Shown: positions 15,459 through 23,853, counted from the stretch's first letter. The stretch: 35,324 nucleotides of DNA from an uncultured Dorea sp. (GCF_934294775.1 NZ_CAKRAH010000024.1:1-35324); one strand, 5' to 3'. Numbers and translations are program-made. The notes: generated from the letters alone by a model not told the origin.

Positions 15459-16457
15459 TTATAAATCTGACTCCCTAATCCACGCAATCACATCATTCAT
15501 CATATGCTCAACGTTCTTATCCTTTGACCAGAATAATCCAAGCTGTACACACATAGTTTCTTTTCGGTATTTGATTCCTTTTAAGAACTTTGGAATTGCC
15601 TCTGCCAGTTCAATATTCAGCGCATCGGAATAGACTTCTACATCCTTGATCTTTCCTGCTTCTACCTGAAACTGCATAGTAATCCCGCCCCATGCAAATC
15701 TGTGACTCAGCTCGTACTGGAAGTCCAGTTTTCTTCCGTACAGCCATTTCCAGGATGAAAAATGTGCCTTCTTTTCTTCAACCTCATCTGTATCCAGATC
15801 TTCCATCTTCTTTTCTTCCGATTTCAGATTATAAACCTCTTCAAAAGATTCGCGAAGTGCCTTCTTTAACTCTTCCAATGTCAGTTCCGGAAGATATTCC
15901 CTCAGATTTGTCACTCTGGATTTCACAGAATCCACACCTTTGGATTTCAACTTATCTTTGGATACGGTCAGATATCGGGACAGTATTTCCTTATTTACAT
16001 CTACCATAATGGTTCCGTGATGATAGCAGTGTTTTTCCTGCTCATAAAATGCATTACCGGAGAATTTCTTTCCATCGATCAGGATGTCGTTTCTTCCGGA
16101 TTTTTCTGCTTTCAATCCCAACCGTCCCATTGCATTTATGATTACCTGTAACTGCTTTTCCAGACTGTATTCATCTTTATTTACCAAAAATGTAAAGTTC
16201 AGATTTCCCAGATCATGATAGACTGCCCCGCCACCGGAAAGTCTTCTCGCAAGATGACCATTCTCTTCTTCTAATTTTGTAACTTTACATTCTTTCCATG
16301 CGTTCTGGTTACGCCCGATTACAACGGTATTCTGATTCTGCCAGAGATACAGAATACACTCTTTATCCTCACAGTGGAGGAGTAAATACTCCTCCACTGC
16401 AAGATTCTTGTATGGGTTTACCTGATTGCTTTCTATATACGTAAGCTTTGTGACCAT
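15459..16457 (-). CDS. lplA: Lipoate-protein ligase A
   Basis: Activates free lipoate with ATP and attaches it to the lysine of GcvH. The protein has 332 residues with both the catalytic domain and the C-terminal accessory domain expected of LplA. The hallmark ARRLSGGGAVYHDLGNLNFTF (around residues 70-90; RRLSGGG is the core) is present. The predicted lipoyl-AMP-binding lysine lies in DGKKFSGNA (about 130/131), followed by HHGTIMVDV. The ATG at 16455-16457 has AGAGGAAC just upstream; a TTG six codons earlier overlaps that site and was rejected. Its place between gcvPB and lpdA fits GcvH as client. No lipA or lipB is in this window, which suggests reliance on scavenged lipoate. The 104-bp gap before it holds an ACAGGTTT/AAACCTGT inverted repeat (16487-16494, 16537-16544). 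Confidence 0.94.
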   Translation of the reverse strand: MVTKLTYIESNQVNPYKNLAVEEYLLLHCEDKECILYLWQNQNTVVIGRNQNAWKECKVTKLEEENGHLARRLSGGGAVYHDLGNLNFTFLVNKDEYSLEKQLQVIINAMGRLGLKAEKSGRNDILIDGKKFSGNAFYEQEKHCYHHGTIMVDVNKEILSRYLTVSKDKLKSKGVDSVKSRVTNLREYLPELTLEELKKALRESFEEVYNLKSEEKKMEDLDTDEVEEKKAHFSSWKWLYGRKLDFQYELSHRFAWGGITMQFQVEAGKIKDVEVYSDALNIELAEAIPKFLKGIKYRKETMCVQLGLFWSKDKNVEHMMNDVIAWIRESDL

Positions 16458-16561
16458 AATTGTTCCTCTCTTCAATTTTTACCAACACAGGTTTACCCCA
16501 AAACCCGTTTATCTCTTCCAGGTATTCTCAGATATGAAACCTGTTAACATTTCTTATCCTG

Positions 16562-17986
16562 TTAAAACTCGTAACGCAGATGTGGATGTCTTGCCGCATT
16601 GACTTCATCCAGCCTTGTAACCGGAGTTGTCACAGGCGCCTGATGTAATTTTTCAGGATCTGTCTCTGCCAGTTCGTATAACTTGCGGAATACTGCGATT
16701 GCATCATCCAGCGTCTCTTTCGATTCTGTCTCGGTCGGCTCTACCATCAATGCTTCATCCACGATCAGTGGGAAATACATTGTAGGCGGATGAATACCGT
16801 CATCCAGAAGTCCTTTTGCAATATCCATTGCCGAAATGCCTGTCTTCTTTTTCAGACCTGCAAGACTCATAACGAATTCATGCATACAGATCTCGTCATA
16901 TGCCATCGGATACAAATCTTTTAATTTATTCATCATATAGTTGGCATTCAGTACTGCATTCTGACTTGCCTCCGGAATACCCTCTCTTCCGAGTGTCTTG
17001 ATATAAGTCAGTGCTTTTACCACTACAAGGAAGTTACCGTAGAAGCTCTTCATCTCACCGATACTATTTTCCGGTTTCTCCAAATGTAATGTTTCTTCCC
17101 CTTCCACCAGATATGATGGTAAGAAATCAGACAACATTTCCTTACATCCAACCGGTCCGCTTCCCGGACCGCCGCCACCATGTGGTGTGGAGAATGTCTT
17201 ATGAAGATTCAGATGGATCACATCAAATCCCATATCTCCAGGGCGTACCGTACCCATGACTGCATTTAAGTTTGCCCCGTCATAATAGCAAAGACCGCCA
17301 CATTCATGAATGATATCCGTAATCTCCAGAATGTTCTTATCAAAGAGACCGACTGTGTTCGGATTGGTAAGCATCAGTCCTGCTACATCATCTCCTGCTG
17401 CCTCTCTTAACTTTTCAATATCTACACCTCCATCCGGTGCAGACGGAATACTGACAACCTTATATCCTGCCATTGCCGCACTTGCCGGATTCGTTCCATG
17501 TGCAGAATCCGGTACCAGAATCTTTGTTCTCTTCTCATCATTTCTGCTCTCATGATAAGCTTTGATCAGAAGAAGTCCCGTAAATTCTCCGTGCGCTCCT
17601 GCTGCCGGCTGTAACGTCATACGATCCATTCCCGTGATCTCACAAAGGGAATTCTCAATCTCCCCGATAACCTCCAGACATCCCTGTACGGTATGCTCCG
17701 GCTGTAACGGGTGGATTTCTGTAAATCCTGGCAGTGAAGCCATATCTTCATTGATCTTCGGATTATACTTCATCGTACATGATCCAAGTGGATAGAACCC
17801 GTCATTCACTCCATGTGATTTCTTTGCAAGTTCTGTATAATGTCTGCTCAGTTCTCCTTCTGAAAGTTCAGGAAGATGAAGCGGCAATTCTCTTTTATCT
17901 TTTTCCTCAGGTAAATAAAGCTCTACATCCGATGCCGGTAACAGATCACATCCTCTTCCCGGTCTGCTTTTTTCAAATACTAACAT
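16562..17986 (-). CDS. gcvPB: Glycine dehydrogenase (decarboxylating) subunit 2
   Basis: The PLP-carrying half of the P protein, which decarboxylates glycine and passes the aminomethyl group to lipoyl-GcvH. The 474 residues are usual for the split bacterial form. The PLP lysine is in LNLHKTFSTPHGGGGPG, at about residue 265. Other family stretches are GFYPLGSCTMKYNPK near the N-terminus, GAHGEFTG and PDSAHGTNPASA. It overlaps the end of gcvPA by 7 bp, so the two subunits are probably translationally coupled and made in equal amounts. Confidence 0.96.
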   Translation of the reverse strand: MLVFEKSRPGRGCDLLPASDVELYLPEEKDKRELPLHLPELSEGELSRHYTELAKKSHGVNDGFYPLGSCTMKYNPKINEDMASLPGFTEIHPLQPEHTVQGCLEVIGEIENSLCEITGMDRMTLQPAAGAHGEFTGLLLIKAYHESRNDEKRTKILVPDSAHGTNPASAAMAGYKVVSIPSAPDGGVDIEKLREAAGDDVAGLMLTNPNTVGLFDKNILEITDIIHECGGLCYYDGANLNAVMGTVRPGDMGFDVIHLNLHKTFSTPHGGGGPGSGPVGCKEMLSDFLPSYLVEGEETLHLEKPENSIGEMKSFYGNFLVVVKALTYIKTLGREGIPEASQNAVLNANYMMNKLKDLYPMAYDEICMHEFVMSLAGLKKKTGISAMDIAKGLLDDGIHPPTMYFPLIVDEALMVEPTETESKETLDDAIAVFRKLYELAETDPEKLHQAPVTTPVTRLDEVNAARHPHLRYEF

Positions 17987-19299
17987 GCCGGCACCTCCTT
18001 TAAGATCCGGATCACCTGATCCATCTCTTCTTTTGTATTAACTTCCGTACAGCACCACAGAATATGATGCTCATCCAGTGGATATCCGCCAAGGATTCCC
18101 TTGTCTTCAAGTGCTTTTAATATCTGTTCTGCAGGTACTACAGATTCTGTCACAAATTCATGGAAGAATTCTGCCTTGTTACAGATCTTATATCCTATTT
18201 TTTGCAGCTCTTCTGCAAGGTAATGTGCCTTAGAAGTGCAAAGTACCGCAGCCTGTCTGACACCTTCATTTCCCATTGTTGCAAGATAGACTCCGACTGC
18301 CAGTGCACAAAGTGCCTGATTCGAACAGATATTGCTGGATGCTTTTTCTCTCCGGATATGCTGTTCTCTTGCCTGAAGTGTCAATACATATCCAGTCTTT
18401 CCGTTATGATCGACTGTCTCACCAACAATTCTTCCAGGAAGCTTTCTCATCATTGCTTCCTTACTTGCCATGAATCCGAGATAAGGACCTCCGAATCCAA
18501 GTGAAAGCCCAAGCGGCTGTCCTTCACCAACTGCCACATCTGCTCCATATTCTGCAGGAGTCTTTATCACTCCAAGTGAAATCGGGTTCACACCCATCAC
18601 ATATTTTGCTCCTGCACCGTGTACGATCTCACCGATCTCTTCTGCATCTTCCAGATTACCGTAATAATTCGGATGCTGGATATATACGCATGCAGTCTGT
18701 GCATCGATGTGTCCCTTTAAATATTCTTTATCCGTCAGTCCGTCTTTTTCCGGAATAACTTCCAGTTCCATTCCATTTCCAAAGCAGTAGGTCTCTACCA
18801 CTTCCAGTACATATGGCGGAACCGTTCCTGATATCAACGCTTTATGTTTCTTTCTTTCCTGACACATTGCAACACCTTCTGCCGCTGCAGTTGCACCATC
18901 ATATACAGAGGCATTGGATACATCCATTCCGGTCAGATCACAGATCATCGTCTGATATTCGAAGATTGACTGTAAGATTCCCTGACTGATCTCTGCCTGA
19001 TATGGCGTATATGCCGTCAGCAGATTTTCTTTGGATGTCACATTTTTTACCATGGCCGGGATAAAATGTCTGTAAGCTCCGGCTCCGCGGAAGATTGTCC
19101 GGAACACCTGGTTCTTTTCTGCAATCTGTTCCATCTCACGCCGTACTTCAAACTCTGTCTTTCCTTTCGGAATATTCAGTTCCCCTTTTAGTTTTACTTC
19201 TTCCGGAATATGTGCAAATAAGTCCTCAATGGACGAATAGCCGATTTCCTGAAGCATTTTTTTCCGTTCTTCTAACGTATTCGGTACATAGCTTCCCAT
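17980..19299 (-). CDS. gcvPA: Glycine dehydrogenase (decarboxylating) subunit 1
   Basis: The partner half of the P protein, PLP-fold but without the PLP lysine, forming a heterotetramer with GcvPB. The 439 residues begin with the typical YVPNTLEERKKMLQEIG and contain FRGAGAYRHFIPAMVKN and TAYTPYQAEISQGILQSIFE. Family motifs also include YDGATAAAEG and the RTGVGG-replacing segment GFGGPYLGFMA. It starts 33 bp after gcvH ends and runs into gcvPB with a 7-bp overlap. AAGGCGGTG lies upstream of the ATG. Confidence 0.96.
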   Translation of the reverse strand: MGSYVPNTLEERKKMLQEIGYSSIEDLFAHIPEEVKLKGELNIPKGKTEFEVRREMEQIAEKNQVFRTIFRGAGAYRHFIPAMVKNVTSKENLLTAYTPYQAEISQGILQSIFEYQTMICDLTGMDVSNASVYDGATAAAEGVAMCQERKKHKALISGTVPPYVLEVVETYCFGNGMELEVIPEKDGLTDKEYLKGHIDAQTACVYIQHPNYYGNLEDAEEIGEIVHGAGAKYVMGVNPISLGVIKTPAEYGADVAVGEGQPLGLSLGFGGPYLGFMASKEAMMRKLPGRIVGETVDHNGKTGYVLTLQAREQHIRREKASSNICSNQALCALAVGVYLATMGNEGVRQAAVLCTSKAHYLAEELQKIGYKICNKAEFFHEFVTESVVPAEQILKALEDKGILGGYPLDEHHILWCCTEVNTKEEMDQVIRILKEVPAC

Positions 19300-19332
19300 C
19301 GCTTTTTCACCGCCTTTTTCAATGACTTGGGT

Positions 19333-19713
19333 TTATTCCTGCTCGCTTTCCACAAATGCTTTGTATTCATCTGCAGTTAAAAGTTCTTCCGTTGCTGATA
19401 CGTCTTTTACTTTGATAAACCATGCTTTATAGGCATCATCATTGACCAGTTCCGGTGTATCTAAGAGTTCTTCGTTGATCTCTGTTACTTCTCCGGTTAC
19501 CGGTGAATAGACATCTGACACTGCTTTCACAGATTCTACATCACCGAACACTTCACCCGCTTCTACAGTATCTCCTACTTCCGGAAGGTTCACAAATACC
19601 AAATCTCCAAGTTCTGACTGTGCATAATCTGTCAGTCCTACAACTGCTGTATCTCCGTCTAATGCTATCCATTCGTGTGATTTTGAATATTTTAATTCTT
19701 CTTTTAAAATCAT
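19333..19713 (-). CDS. gcvH: Glycine cleavage system H protein
   Basis: The lipoyl carrier that shuttles the aminomethyl group between P, T and L proteins. The 126 residues are standard. The lipoylated lysine is Lys63 in GDVESVKAVSDVYSPVTGE, the canonical ESVKA motif. A run of acidic residues at the C-terminus (ALVES-like VESEQE) closes the protein. The ATG has GGAG just upstream (in TAAAGGAGAAAAA). It lies between gcvT and gcvPA in the operon and is the expected substrate of LplA and LpdA encoded downstream. Confidence 0.97.
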   Translation of the reverse strand: MILKEELKYSKSHEWIALDGDTAVVGLTDYAQSELGDLVFVNLPEVGDTVEAGEVFGDVESVKAVSDVYSPVTGEVTEINEELLDTPELVNDDAYKAWFIKVKDVSATEELLTADEYKAFVESEQE

Positions 19714-19727
19714 GATATTTTTCTCCT

Positions 19728-19769
19728 TTATATCTTTTTACTTATATCTTTTTACTTATATCTTTTTAT
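19728..19769 (-). repeat. Three tandem 14-bp repeats at gcvT-gcvH junction
   Basis: TTATATCTTTTTAC occurs exactly twice (19728-19741, 19742-19755), followed by a third copy with one change at the last base (19756-19769). The gcvT stop codon (19766-19768) lies inside the third copy. The repeat fills the 52-bp spacer to gcvH. Slippage could change the spacer length. Confidence 0.85.
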
Positions 19770-20854
19770 TTTTCTCTTTTATAAAACGGAAGTGCAACCA
19801 CCTCTGCTGCTACTCTTCTTCCTCGCACATCTGCCTCTACTGTATCCCCAATTTTTACAGAATCAGCATCAACGAGTGCCATTGCGATTGGATATCCAAG
19901 ATACGGACAATGTGTTCCACTTGTTGTATGTCCGATTTTCTTATCGCCTGCGTATACATCCTGATGTTCACGGATGATTCCTCTTCCTGTTACCTTAAGA
20001 CCGATTCGTTTGATGGATGGAGTCCCCTTCTCCTCTAAAGCTGATTTTCCAATAAAATCATTTTTCGCCATCTTCACCGCGAACTTCAGTCCGGTCTCAA
20101 GCGGAGTGATATCATCGTTCATCTCATGTCCATATAATGGCATTGCTGCCTCCATACGGAGTGTGTCTCTTGCACCCAGTCCGCAAGGAACGAGTCCTTC
20201 TTCCTTTCCTGCCTCTAACAATGCATCCCACATTTCTTCGGCTTTCTCACTTGCCAGATACAGTTCTACACCATCTTCACCTGTGTATCCTGTCTTGGAA
20301 ACGATACATGGGATTCCGGCAACTTCAGCATCAAATACTGCGTGATAATATTTCTCCGGAATATTCTCTTCTGCGGTCAGCTTCTTAAGGATCTCCATTG
20401 CTTTCGGTCCCTGCAGTGCAAGCTGTGCATACTCGGATGATACATCTTTAAATGTTACTTCGCCAAACTGATGGCGTAACATCCACTGATAATCTTTGTC
20501 TTTATTTGCTGCGTTTACAACGATAAAGTAGTGTTCATCAGATTTCTTATATACGATCAGGTCATCTACTGTCCCACCGTGTTCATTACACATCGGGCTG
20601 TATCTTGCCTGTCCGTCTACCATATTGGTAAAATCATTCGTCAGGATCTGGTTCAGATTCACCAGTGCATCTTTCCCCTCACATAATACTTCTCCCATAT
20701 GTGAGACATCGAAAAGTCCTGCCTGTGTACGTACTGCCATATGTTCTTTGATCACACCTGTTCCATACTGTACCGGAAGAAGATATCCCCCAAATTCTAC
20801 AATCTTTCCACCGGCTTTAACATGTGCATCATAAAGTGGAGTCTTTAATTCCAT
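19766..20854 (-). CDS. gcvT: Glycine cleavage system T protein (aminomethyltransferase)
   Basis: Takes the methylene group from aminomethyl-GcvH to tetrahydrofolate, giving 5,10-methylene-THF and ammonia. From the chosen start it has 362 residues, normal for the family. Seen are LKTPLYDAHVKAGGKIVEFG, the folate-binding region with GLFDVSHMGE, the SKTGYTGEDGVELY stretch, and GLGARDTLRMEAAMPLYGHE. The ATG at 20852-20854 is preferred over a GTG three codons earlier because AGGAGG lies 8 nt upstream. It begins 12 nt after glyA ends. The methylene-THF it makes is the co-substrate of the GlyA reaction. Confidence 0.96.
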   Translation of the reverse strand: MELKTPLYDAHVKAGGKIVEFGGYLLPVQYGTGVIKEHMAVRTQAGLFDVSHMGEVLCEGKDALVNLNQILTNDFTNMVDGQARYSPMCNEHGGTVDDLIVYKKSDEHYFIVVNAANKDKDYQWMLRHQFGEVTFKDVSSEYAQLALQGPKAMEILKKLTAEENIPEKYYHAVFDAEVAGIPCIVSKTGYTGEDGVELYLASEKAEEMWDALLEAGKEEGLVPCGLGARDTLRMEAAMPLYGHEMNDDITPLETGLKFAVKMAKNDFIGKSALEEKGTPSIKRIGLKVTGRGIIREHQDVYAGDKKIGHTTSGTHCPYLGYPIAMALVDADSVKIGDTVEADVRGRRVAAEVVALPFYKREK

Positions 20855-20866
20855 TGCTAACACCTC

Positions 20867-22114
20867 CTAGTTGTAAAGTGGATACTTGCCACAGATTTCA
20901 TTTACTGCTTCACGGATCTCATCTGCTTTTGTATCAAAATCTGTAACCGTCATCTTGATCAGTTTTGCGATGGTCTTCATATCTTCTTCTTTCAGGCCTC
21001 TCGTTGTCACTGCCGGTGTTCCGATACGGATTCCGCTTGTCACAAACGGGCTTGCCGGATCGTTCGGCACTGCATTTTTATTAACTGTGATATAGACTTC
21101 ATCCAGTCTGTTCTGCAGTTCTTTTCCTGTGATATTCATATTCTGCAGATCCACTAACATCAGATGATTGTCTGTTCCGCCACTTACCAGATTGAATCCT
21201 TCGTCGATCATTGCCTGTGCAAGTGCTTTCGCATTTTTGATCACTTGCTGCTGATATTCTTTGAATTCCGGTTTTAAAGCTTCTCCGAAACAGATGGCCT
21301 TTGCGGCGATAATATGCATCAGCGGTCCTCCCTGTGTTCCTGGAAAAATAGCTTTGTTGATCGCTTTTGCGTATTTCTCTTTACACATGATCATTCCGCC
21401 TCTCGGACCTCTGAGTGTCTTATGTGTAGTTGTGGTTACAACATCTGCATACGGAACCGGGCTCTGGTGCAGTCCTGCTGCCACAAGTCCTGCGATGTGT
21501 GCCATATCAACAAACAGATATGCTCCGACCTCCTTTGCGATATCTTCAAAGATATCAAACCGGATCTCTCTCGGATATGCAGATGCGCCTGCAACGATCA
21601 TCTTTGGTTTGCATTCCTGTGCAGTCTTACGGATTTCATCATAATCCAGATATCCATCGTCGTTCACATTGTATGGTACGAAATGATATAAGATTCCGGA
21701 TAAATTCACCGGTGAACCATGTGTCAGATGTCCGCCGTGTGCAAGATTCAATCCCATAACCGTGTCACCTGGCTCCAGAAGTGCCTGATACACTGCAGTA
21801 TTGGCATTGGCTCCTGAATGCGGCTGTACACATGCATGTTCACATCCGAACAGTTCTTTTGCTCTTTCGATTGCCAGATTCTCCAGAATGTCTACATCTT
21901 CACATCCGCCGTAATATCTCTTTCCCGGATAACCTTCCGCATATTTATTGGTTGGTACAGTTCCCATTGCCAGCATAACTGCCGGACTTACGATATTTTC
22001 AGATGCGATCAGCTCCAGATTTCTTCTCTGTCTGCCAAGCTCTAATGAAAGTGCTTCCCCAACTTCTTTGTCACATTCTGTGATGTAGTTTGTTACATCT
22101 TCGATTCTGTTCAT
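20867..22114 (-). CDS. glyA: Serine hydroxymethyltransferase
   Basis: A PLP enzyme interconverting serine plus THF and glycine plus 5,10-methylene-THF. From the chosen start it has 415 residues, the usual length. Visible motifs are ELIASENIVSPAVM near the N-terminus, the PLP lysine segment VVTTTTHKTLRGPRGG and the DMAHIAGLVAAGLH stretch just before it. The ATG at 22112-22114 follows AAGGAGG. A longer frame to 22207 translates the riboswitch expression platform and was rejected. It heads the operon glyA-gcvT-gcvH-gcvPA-gcvPB-lplA-lpdA. Having the riboswitch in front of glyA means serine synthesis or breakdown rises with glycine together with cleavage. Confidence 0.97.
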   Translation of the reverse strand: MNRIEDVTNYITECDKEVGEALSLELGRQRRNLELIASENIVSPAVMLAMGTVPTNKYAEGYPGKRYYGGCEDVDILENLAIERAKELFGCEHACVQPHSGANANTAVYQALLEPGDTVMGLNLAHGGHLTHGSPVNLSGILYHFVPYNVNDDGYLDYDEIRKTAQECKPKMIVAGASAYPREIRFDIFEDIAKEVGAYLFVDMAHIAGLVAAGLHQSPVPYADVVTTTTHKTLRGPRGGMIMCKEKYAKAINKAIFPGTQGGPLMHIIAAKAICFGEALKPEFKEYQQQVIKNAKALAQAMIDEGFNLVSGGTDNHLMLVDLQNMNITGKELQNRLDEVYITVNKNAVPNDPASPFVTSGIRIGTPAVTTRGLKEEDMKTIAKLIKMTVTDFDTKADEIREAVNEICGKYPLYN

Positions 22115-22138
22115 TTTTGTTTTACCTCCTTCGGAATC

Positions 22139-22188
22139 TGCCTGCTTTTCATGCCCATTCCCCATTTTAGGCATTAAAAAAGCAGGCA
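22139..22188 (-). promoter_or_regulatory. Second hairpin of the glycine expression platform
   Basis: TGCCTGCTTTT (22139-22149) and AAAAGCAGGCA (22178-22188) are perfectly complementary over 11 bp, with an inner ATGCC/GGCAT pair. It lies between the terminator and the glyA ribosome binding site and reuses the GCCTGC that forms the 3' arm of the terminator. The two hairpins therefore cannot coexist in full, so this one may act as an anti-terminator. Confidence 0.6.
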
Positions 22189-22229
22189 AAAAATACTTTT
22201 TTCTCAAAAGTGTTTTTTGTCTGCCTCTG
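22182..22229 (-). terminator. Riboswitch-controlled intrinsic terminator
   Basis: In RNA sense, AGGCAGACAAAAAACACTTTT pairs, with a small bulge, with AAAAAGTATTTTTTGCC. It is followed by TGCTTTTTT. It overlaps the end of the second glycine aptamer, as expected for a glycine ON switch. Confidence 0.7.
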
Positions 22230-22375
22230 TCCTTTTACCTGAAAGATTACTTCTTCGGTACAATTCTAATTGTTCTCCAGAGCGTCGTCCGAATTCGTTC
22301 CTTTTACCTGAGAGTTTCTGCATGCCCCTTCGGCTCCTATGCCGCATAGTATCTTTGCTTCATTCTTCACATCTT
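22210..22375 (-). promoter_or_regulatory. Tandem glycine riboswitch
   Basis: In RNA sense, the first aptamer has GAGCCGAAGGGGCA and ends AAACTCTCAGGTAAAAGGA. A short linker (CGGACGACGC) follows. The second aptamer begins TCTGGAGA, has ACCGAAGAAGTAA and ends CTTTCAGGTAAAAGGACAGAG. These are the core conserved strings of the glycine (gcvT-type) riboswitch, in the usual two-aptamer order. The 5' strand of P1 in the first aptamer is not obvious: no clear GAGAG opposite CTCTC was seen. A terminator and competing hairpin follow. Predicted action: glycine binding allows transcription into glyA and the gcv genes. Confidence 0.93.
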
Positions 22376-22453
22376 GCCTGAATGATATGGTTTATTCTAT
22401 TTATGCACTTTGTACATAGGTATCTCACAAATTCATCTATCAACTATGCAATT

Positions 22454-22482
22454 AGCATAACAGGTTATCTTCTCTAAGTCAA
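22454..22482 (-). promoter_or_regulatory. Promoter of the glycine operon
   Basis: On the minus strand TTGACT (22477-22482) and TATGCT (22454-22459) are exactly 17 bp apart, about 80 nt upstream of the first aptamer. It is the only good sigma-A-like promoter found for the seven-gene operon. Confidence 0.75.
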
Positions 22483-22526
22483 CAGTAAATCCATAAGTTA
22501 ATTTTTTATCACAAAAATGGTATCCT

Positions 22527-23360
22527 CTAAAGTTTATTCACCGCATCCGCAAGATAATCATTGCTTACTTCTGCAAAGTTCTCATTCTCCACCGCTTCTG
22601 CAAGGCTTGCATCGATCGGCATCTTTCCAATGACCGGAACGCCGAGTTCTGCTGCCACTTCGTCGATGTGGCTCTCACCGAATACGGAGATCTTACGTCC
22701 GCAGTCCGGACATACCAGATAACTGTAGTTCTCGACGATTCCGAGTACCGGAATATCCATCTGACCTGCCATATTGTAGGCCTTCTTTACGATCATGCAT
22801 ACCAGATCCTGCGGGGAAGTTACGATCACGATGCCTTCTACCGGAAGGGACTGGAATACAGTAAGCGGTACATCACCTGTTCCAGGTGGCATGTCTACGA
22901 AGAGATAATCTAATTCTCCCCATGCTACATCTGTCCAGAACTGTGTGACAACACCAGAAATGACCGGACCTCTCCAGATAACCGGATCTTCTTCTTCCGG
23001 AAGCAGCAGGTTGATGGACATGATCTTAGTTCCATCTTTTGCCTCACATGGGTAGATATTTTCTCCGTCTCCTTTTGCCTTCTCATGAATTCCATACATT
23101 TTCGGAATGGACGGTCCTGTAATATCTGCATCCATAATACCTACGGAAAATCCCTGTTCTTTCATCAGTCTTGCAAGAGATGCTGTAACCATAGATTTTC
23201 CAACACCGCCCTTACCACTGACGACTGCGATCACATGATTGATGTGTGATTTTGCATTTGCCGGTTTGACCAGACTCTGTGGTTTGCTTCCACAGGAACC
23301 TGCGTGCGAACAGCCAGCACAGTCTGACGGGCTGCAGCCTGTTTTTTGTTCTTCTGACAT
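22527..23360 (-). CDS. mrp: Mrp/NBP35-family P-loop ATPase (Fe-S carrier type)
   Basis: A 277-residue cytoplasmic ATPase of the Mrp/ApbC/NBP35 group, thought to carry or assemble iron-sulfur clusters. The deviant Walker A GKGGVGKS is at 49-56. The N-terminus has four cysteines (9, 14, 17, 23) in a CxxxxCxxC pattern as in NBP35-like members. A second CPDC pair is at 217/220, the usual bridging-cluster motif. DMPPGTGDVPL is the family switch region. It starts 111 bp after ridA, with a stem-loop (23409-23443) in the gap, so it may be co-transcribed or partly separated. Its link to the neighbouring enzymes is not evident from the sequence. Confidence 0.9.
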   Translation of the reverse strand: MSEEQKTGCSPSDCAGCSHAGSCGSKPQSLVKPANAKSHINHVIAVVSGKGGVGKSMVTASLARLMKEQGFSVGIMDADITGPSIPKMYGIHEKAKGDGENIYPCEAKDGTKIMSINLLLPEEEDPVIWRGPVISGVVTQFWTDVAWGELDYLFVDMPPGTGDVPLTVFQSLPVEGIVIVTSPQDLVCMIVKKAYNMAGQMDIPVLGIVENYSYLVCPDCGRKISVFGESHIDEVAAELGVPVIGKMPIDASLAEAVENENFAEVSNDYLADAVNKL

Positions 23361-23408
23361 TTGTTAGTACCTTCTTTTCTTTATTCTTTATATTTGTCAT
23401 TACGTTAC

Positions 23409-23443
23409 GGAATCCCCCTTGAGTCTTTATTCAAGAGGGATCC
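23409..23443. other. Stem-loop between ridA and mrp
   Basis: GGAATCCCCCTTGA (23409-23422) pairs with TCAAGAGGGATCC (23431-23443) with a one-base slip and a mismatch. A T-rich stretch follows only on the plus strand. On the minus strand it may be an attenuator or mRNA-stability hairpin. Confidence 0.45.
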
Positions 23444-23471
23444 TTTTACTTTTATAAACTTGCCTTAATTC

Positions 23472-23849
23472 CTATTCTTCAACAGCTGCGATAAGTTCAA
23501 CTTCACAAAGAACTCCCTTTGGAAGTGTCTTTACTGCTACGCAGCTTCTTGCTGGTTTTGATGTGAAGTATTTTGCATATACTTCGTTGAATGCTGCAAA
23601 GTCTCCCATATCAGCTAAGAAGCATGTTGTCTTTAATACTTTGTCAAATGATGTTCCAGCTTCTTTCAGGACTTCTGCAAGGTTTTTACATACCTGTTCT
23701 GTCTGTCCTTCAATTGTTACAGCTTCTACGTCATTTACCTCTGGATTGATTGCAATCTGTCCGGCTGTGTAAAGAATTCCGCCATGTACATATCCCTGTG
23801 AATATGGTCCGAGTGCCTTAGGTGCTTTTTCTGTTGCTATAATTTTCAT
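23472..23849 (-). CDS. ridA: RidA-family reactive imine deaminase
   Basis: RidA (YjgF/YER057c/UK114) hydrolyses reactive enamine and imine intermediates, such as 2-iminobutanoate, to ketoacids and ammonia. The 125 residues start MKIIATEKAPKALGPYSQG. Arg101 and Glu116 keep the spacing of E. coli RidA Arg105 and Glu120, with CVAVKTLPKGVLCEVEL around them. It begins 4 nt after the ornithine-cyclodeaminase-family gene ends. That enzyme family works through imines, so a functional link is plausible. Confidence 0.93.
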   Translation of the reverse strand: MKIIATEKAPKALGPYSQGYVHGGILYTAGQIAINPEVNDVEAVTIEGQTEQVCKNLAEVLKEAGTSFDKVLKTTCFLADMGDFAAFNEVYAKYFTSKPARSCVAVKTLPKGVLCEVELIAAVEE

Positions 23850-23853
23850 AATC

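Noticed and set aside
19728..19769. CRISPR-like direct repeats
   Set aside because: Units are 14 bp, directly adjacent with no spacers.
22115..22207. N-terminal extension of glyA by 31 codons
   Set aside because: It translates the riboswitch expression platform; the ATG at 22112-22114 has a strong AAGGAGG site and gives the normal protein length.
22483..22526. Terminator for mrp before the glycine promoter
   Set aside because: No stem with a following T-run could be found there.
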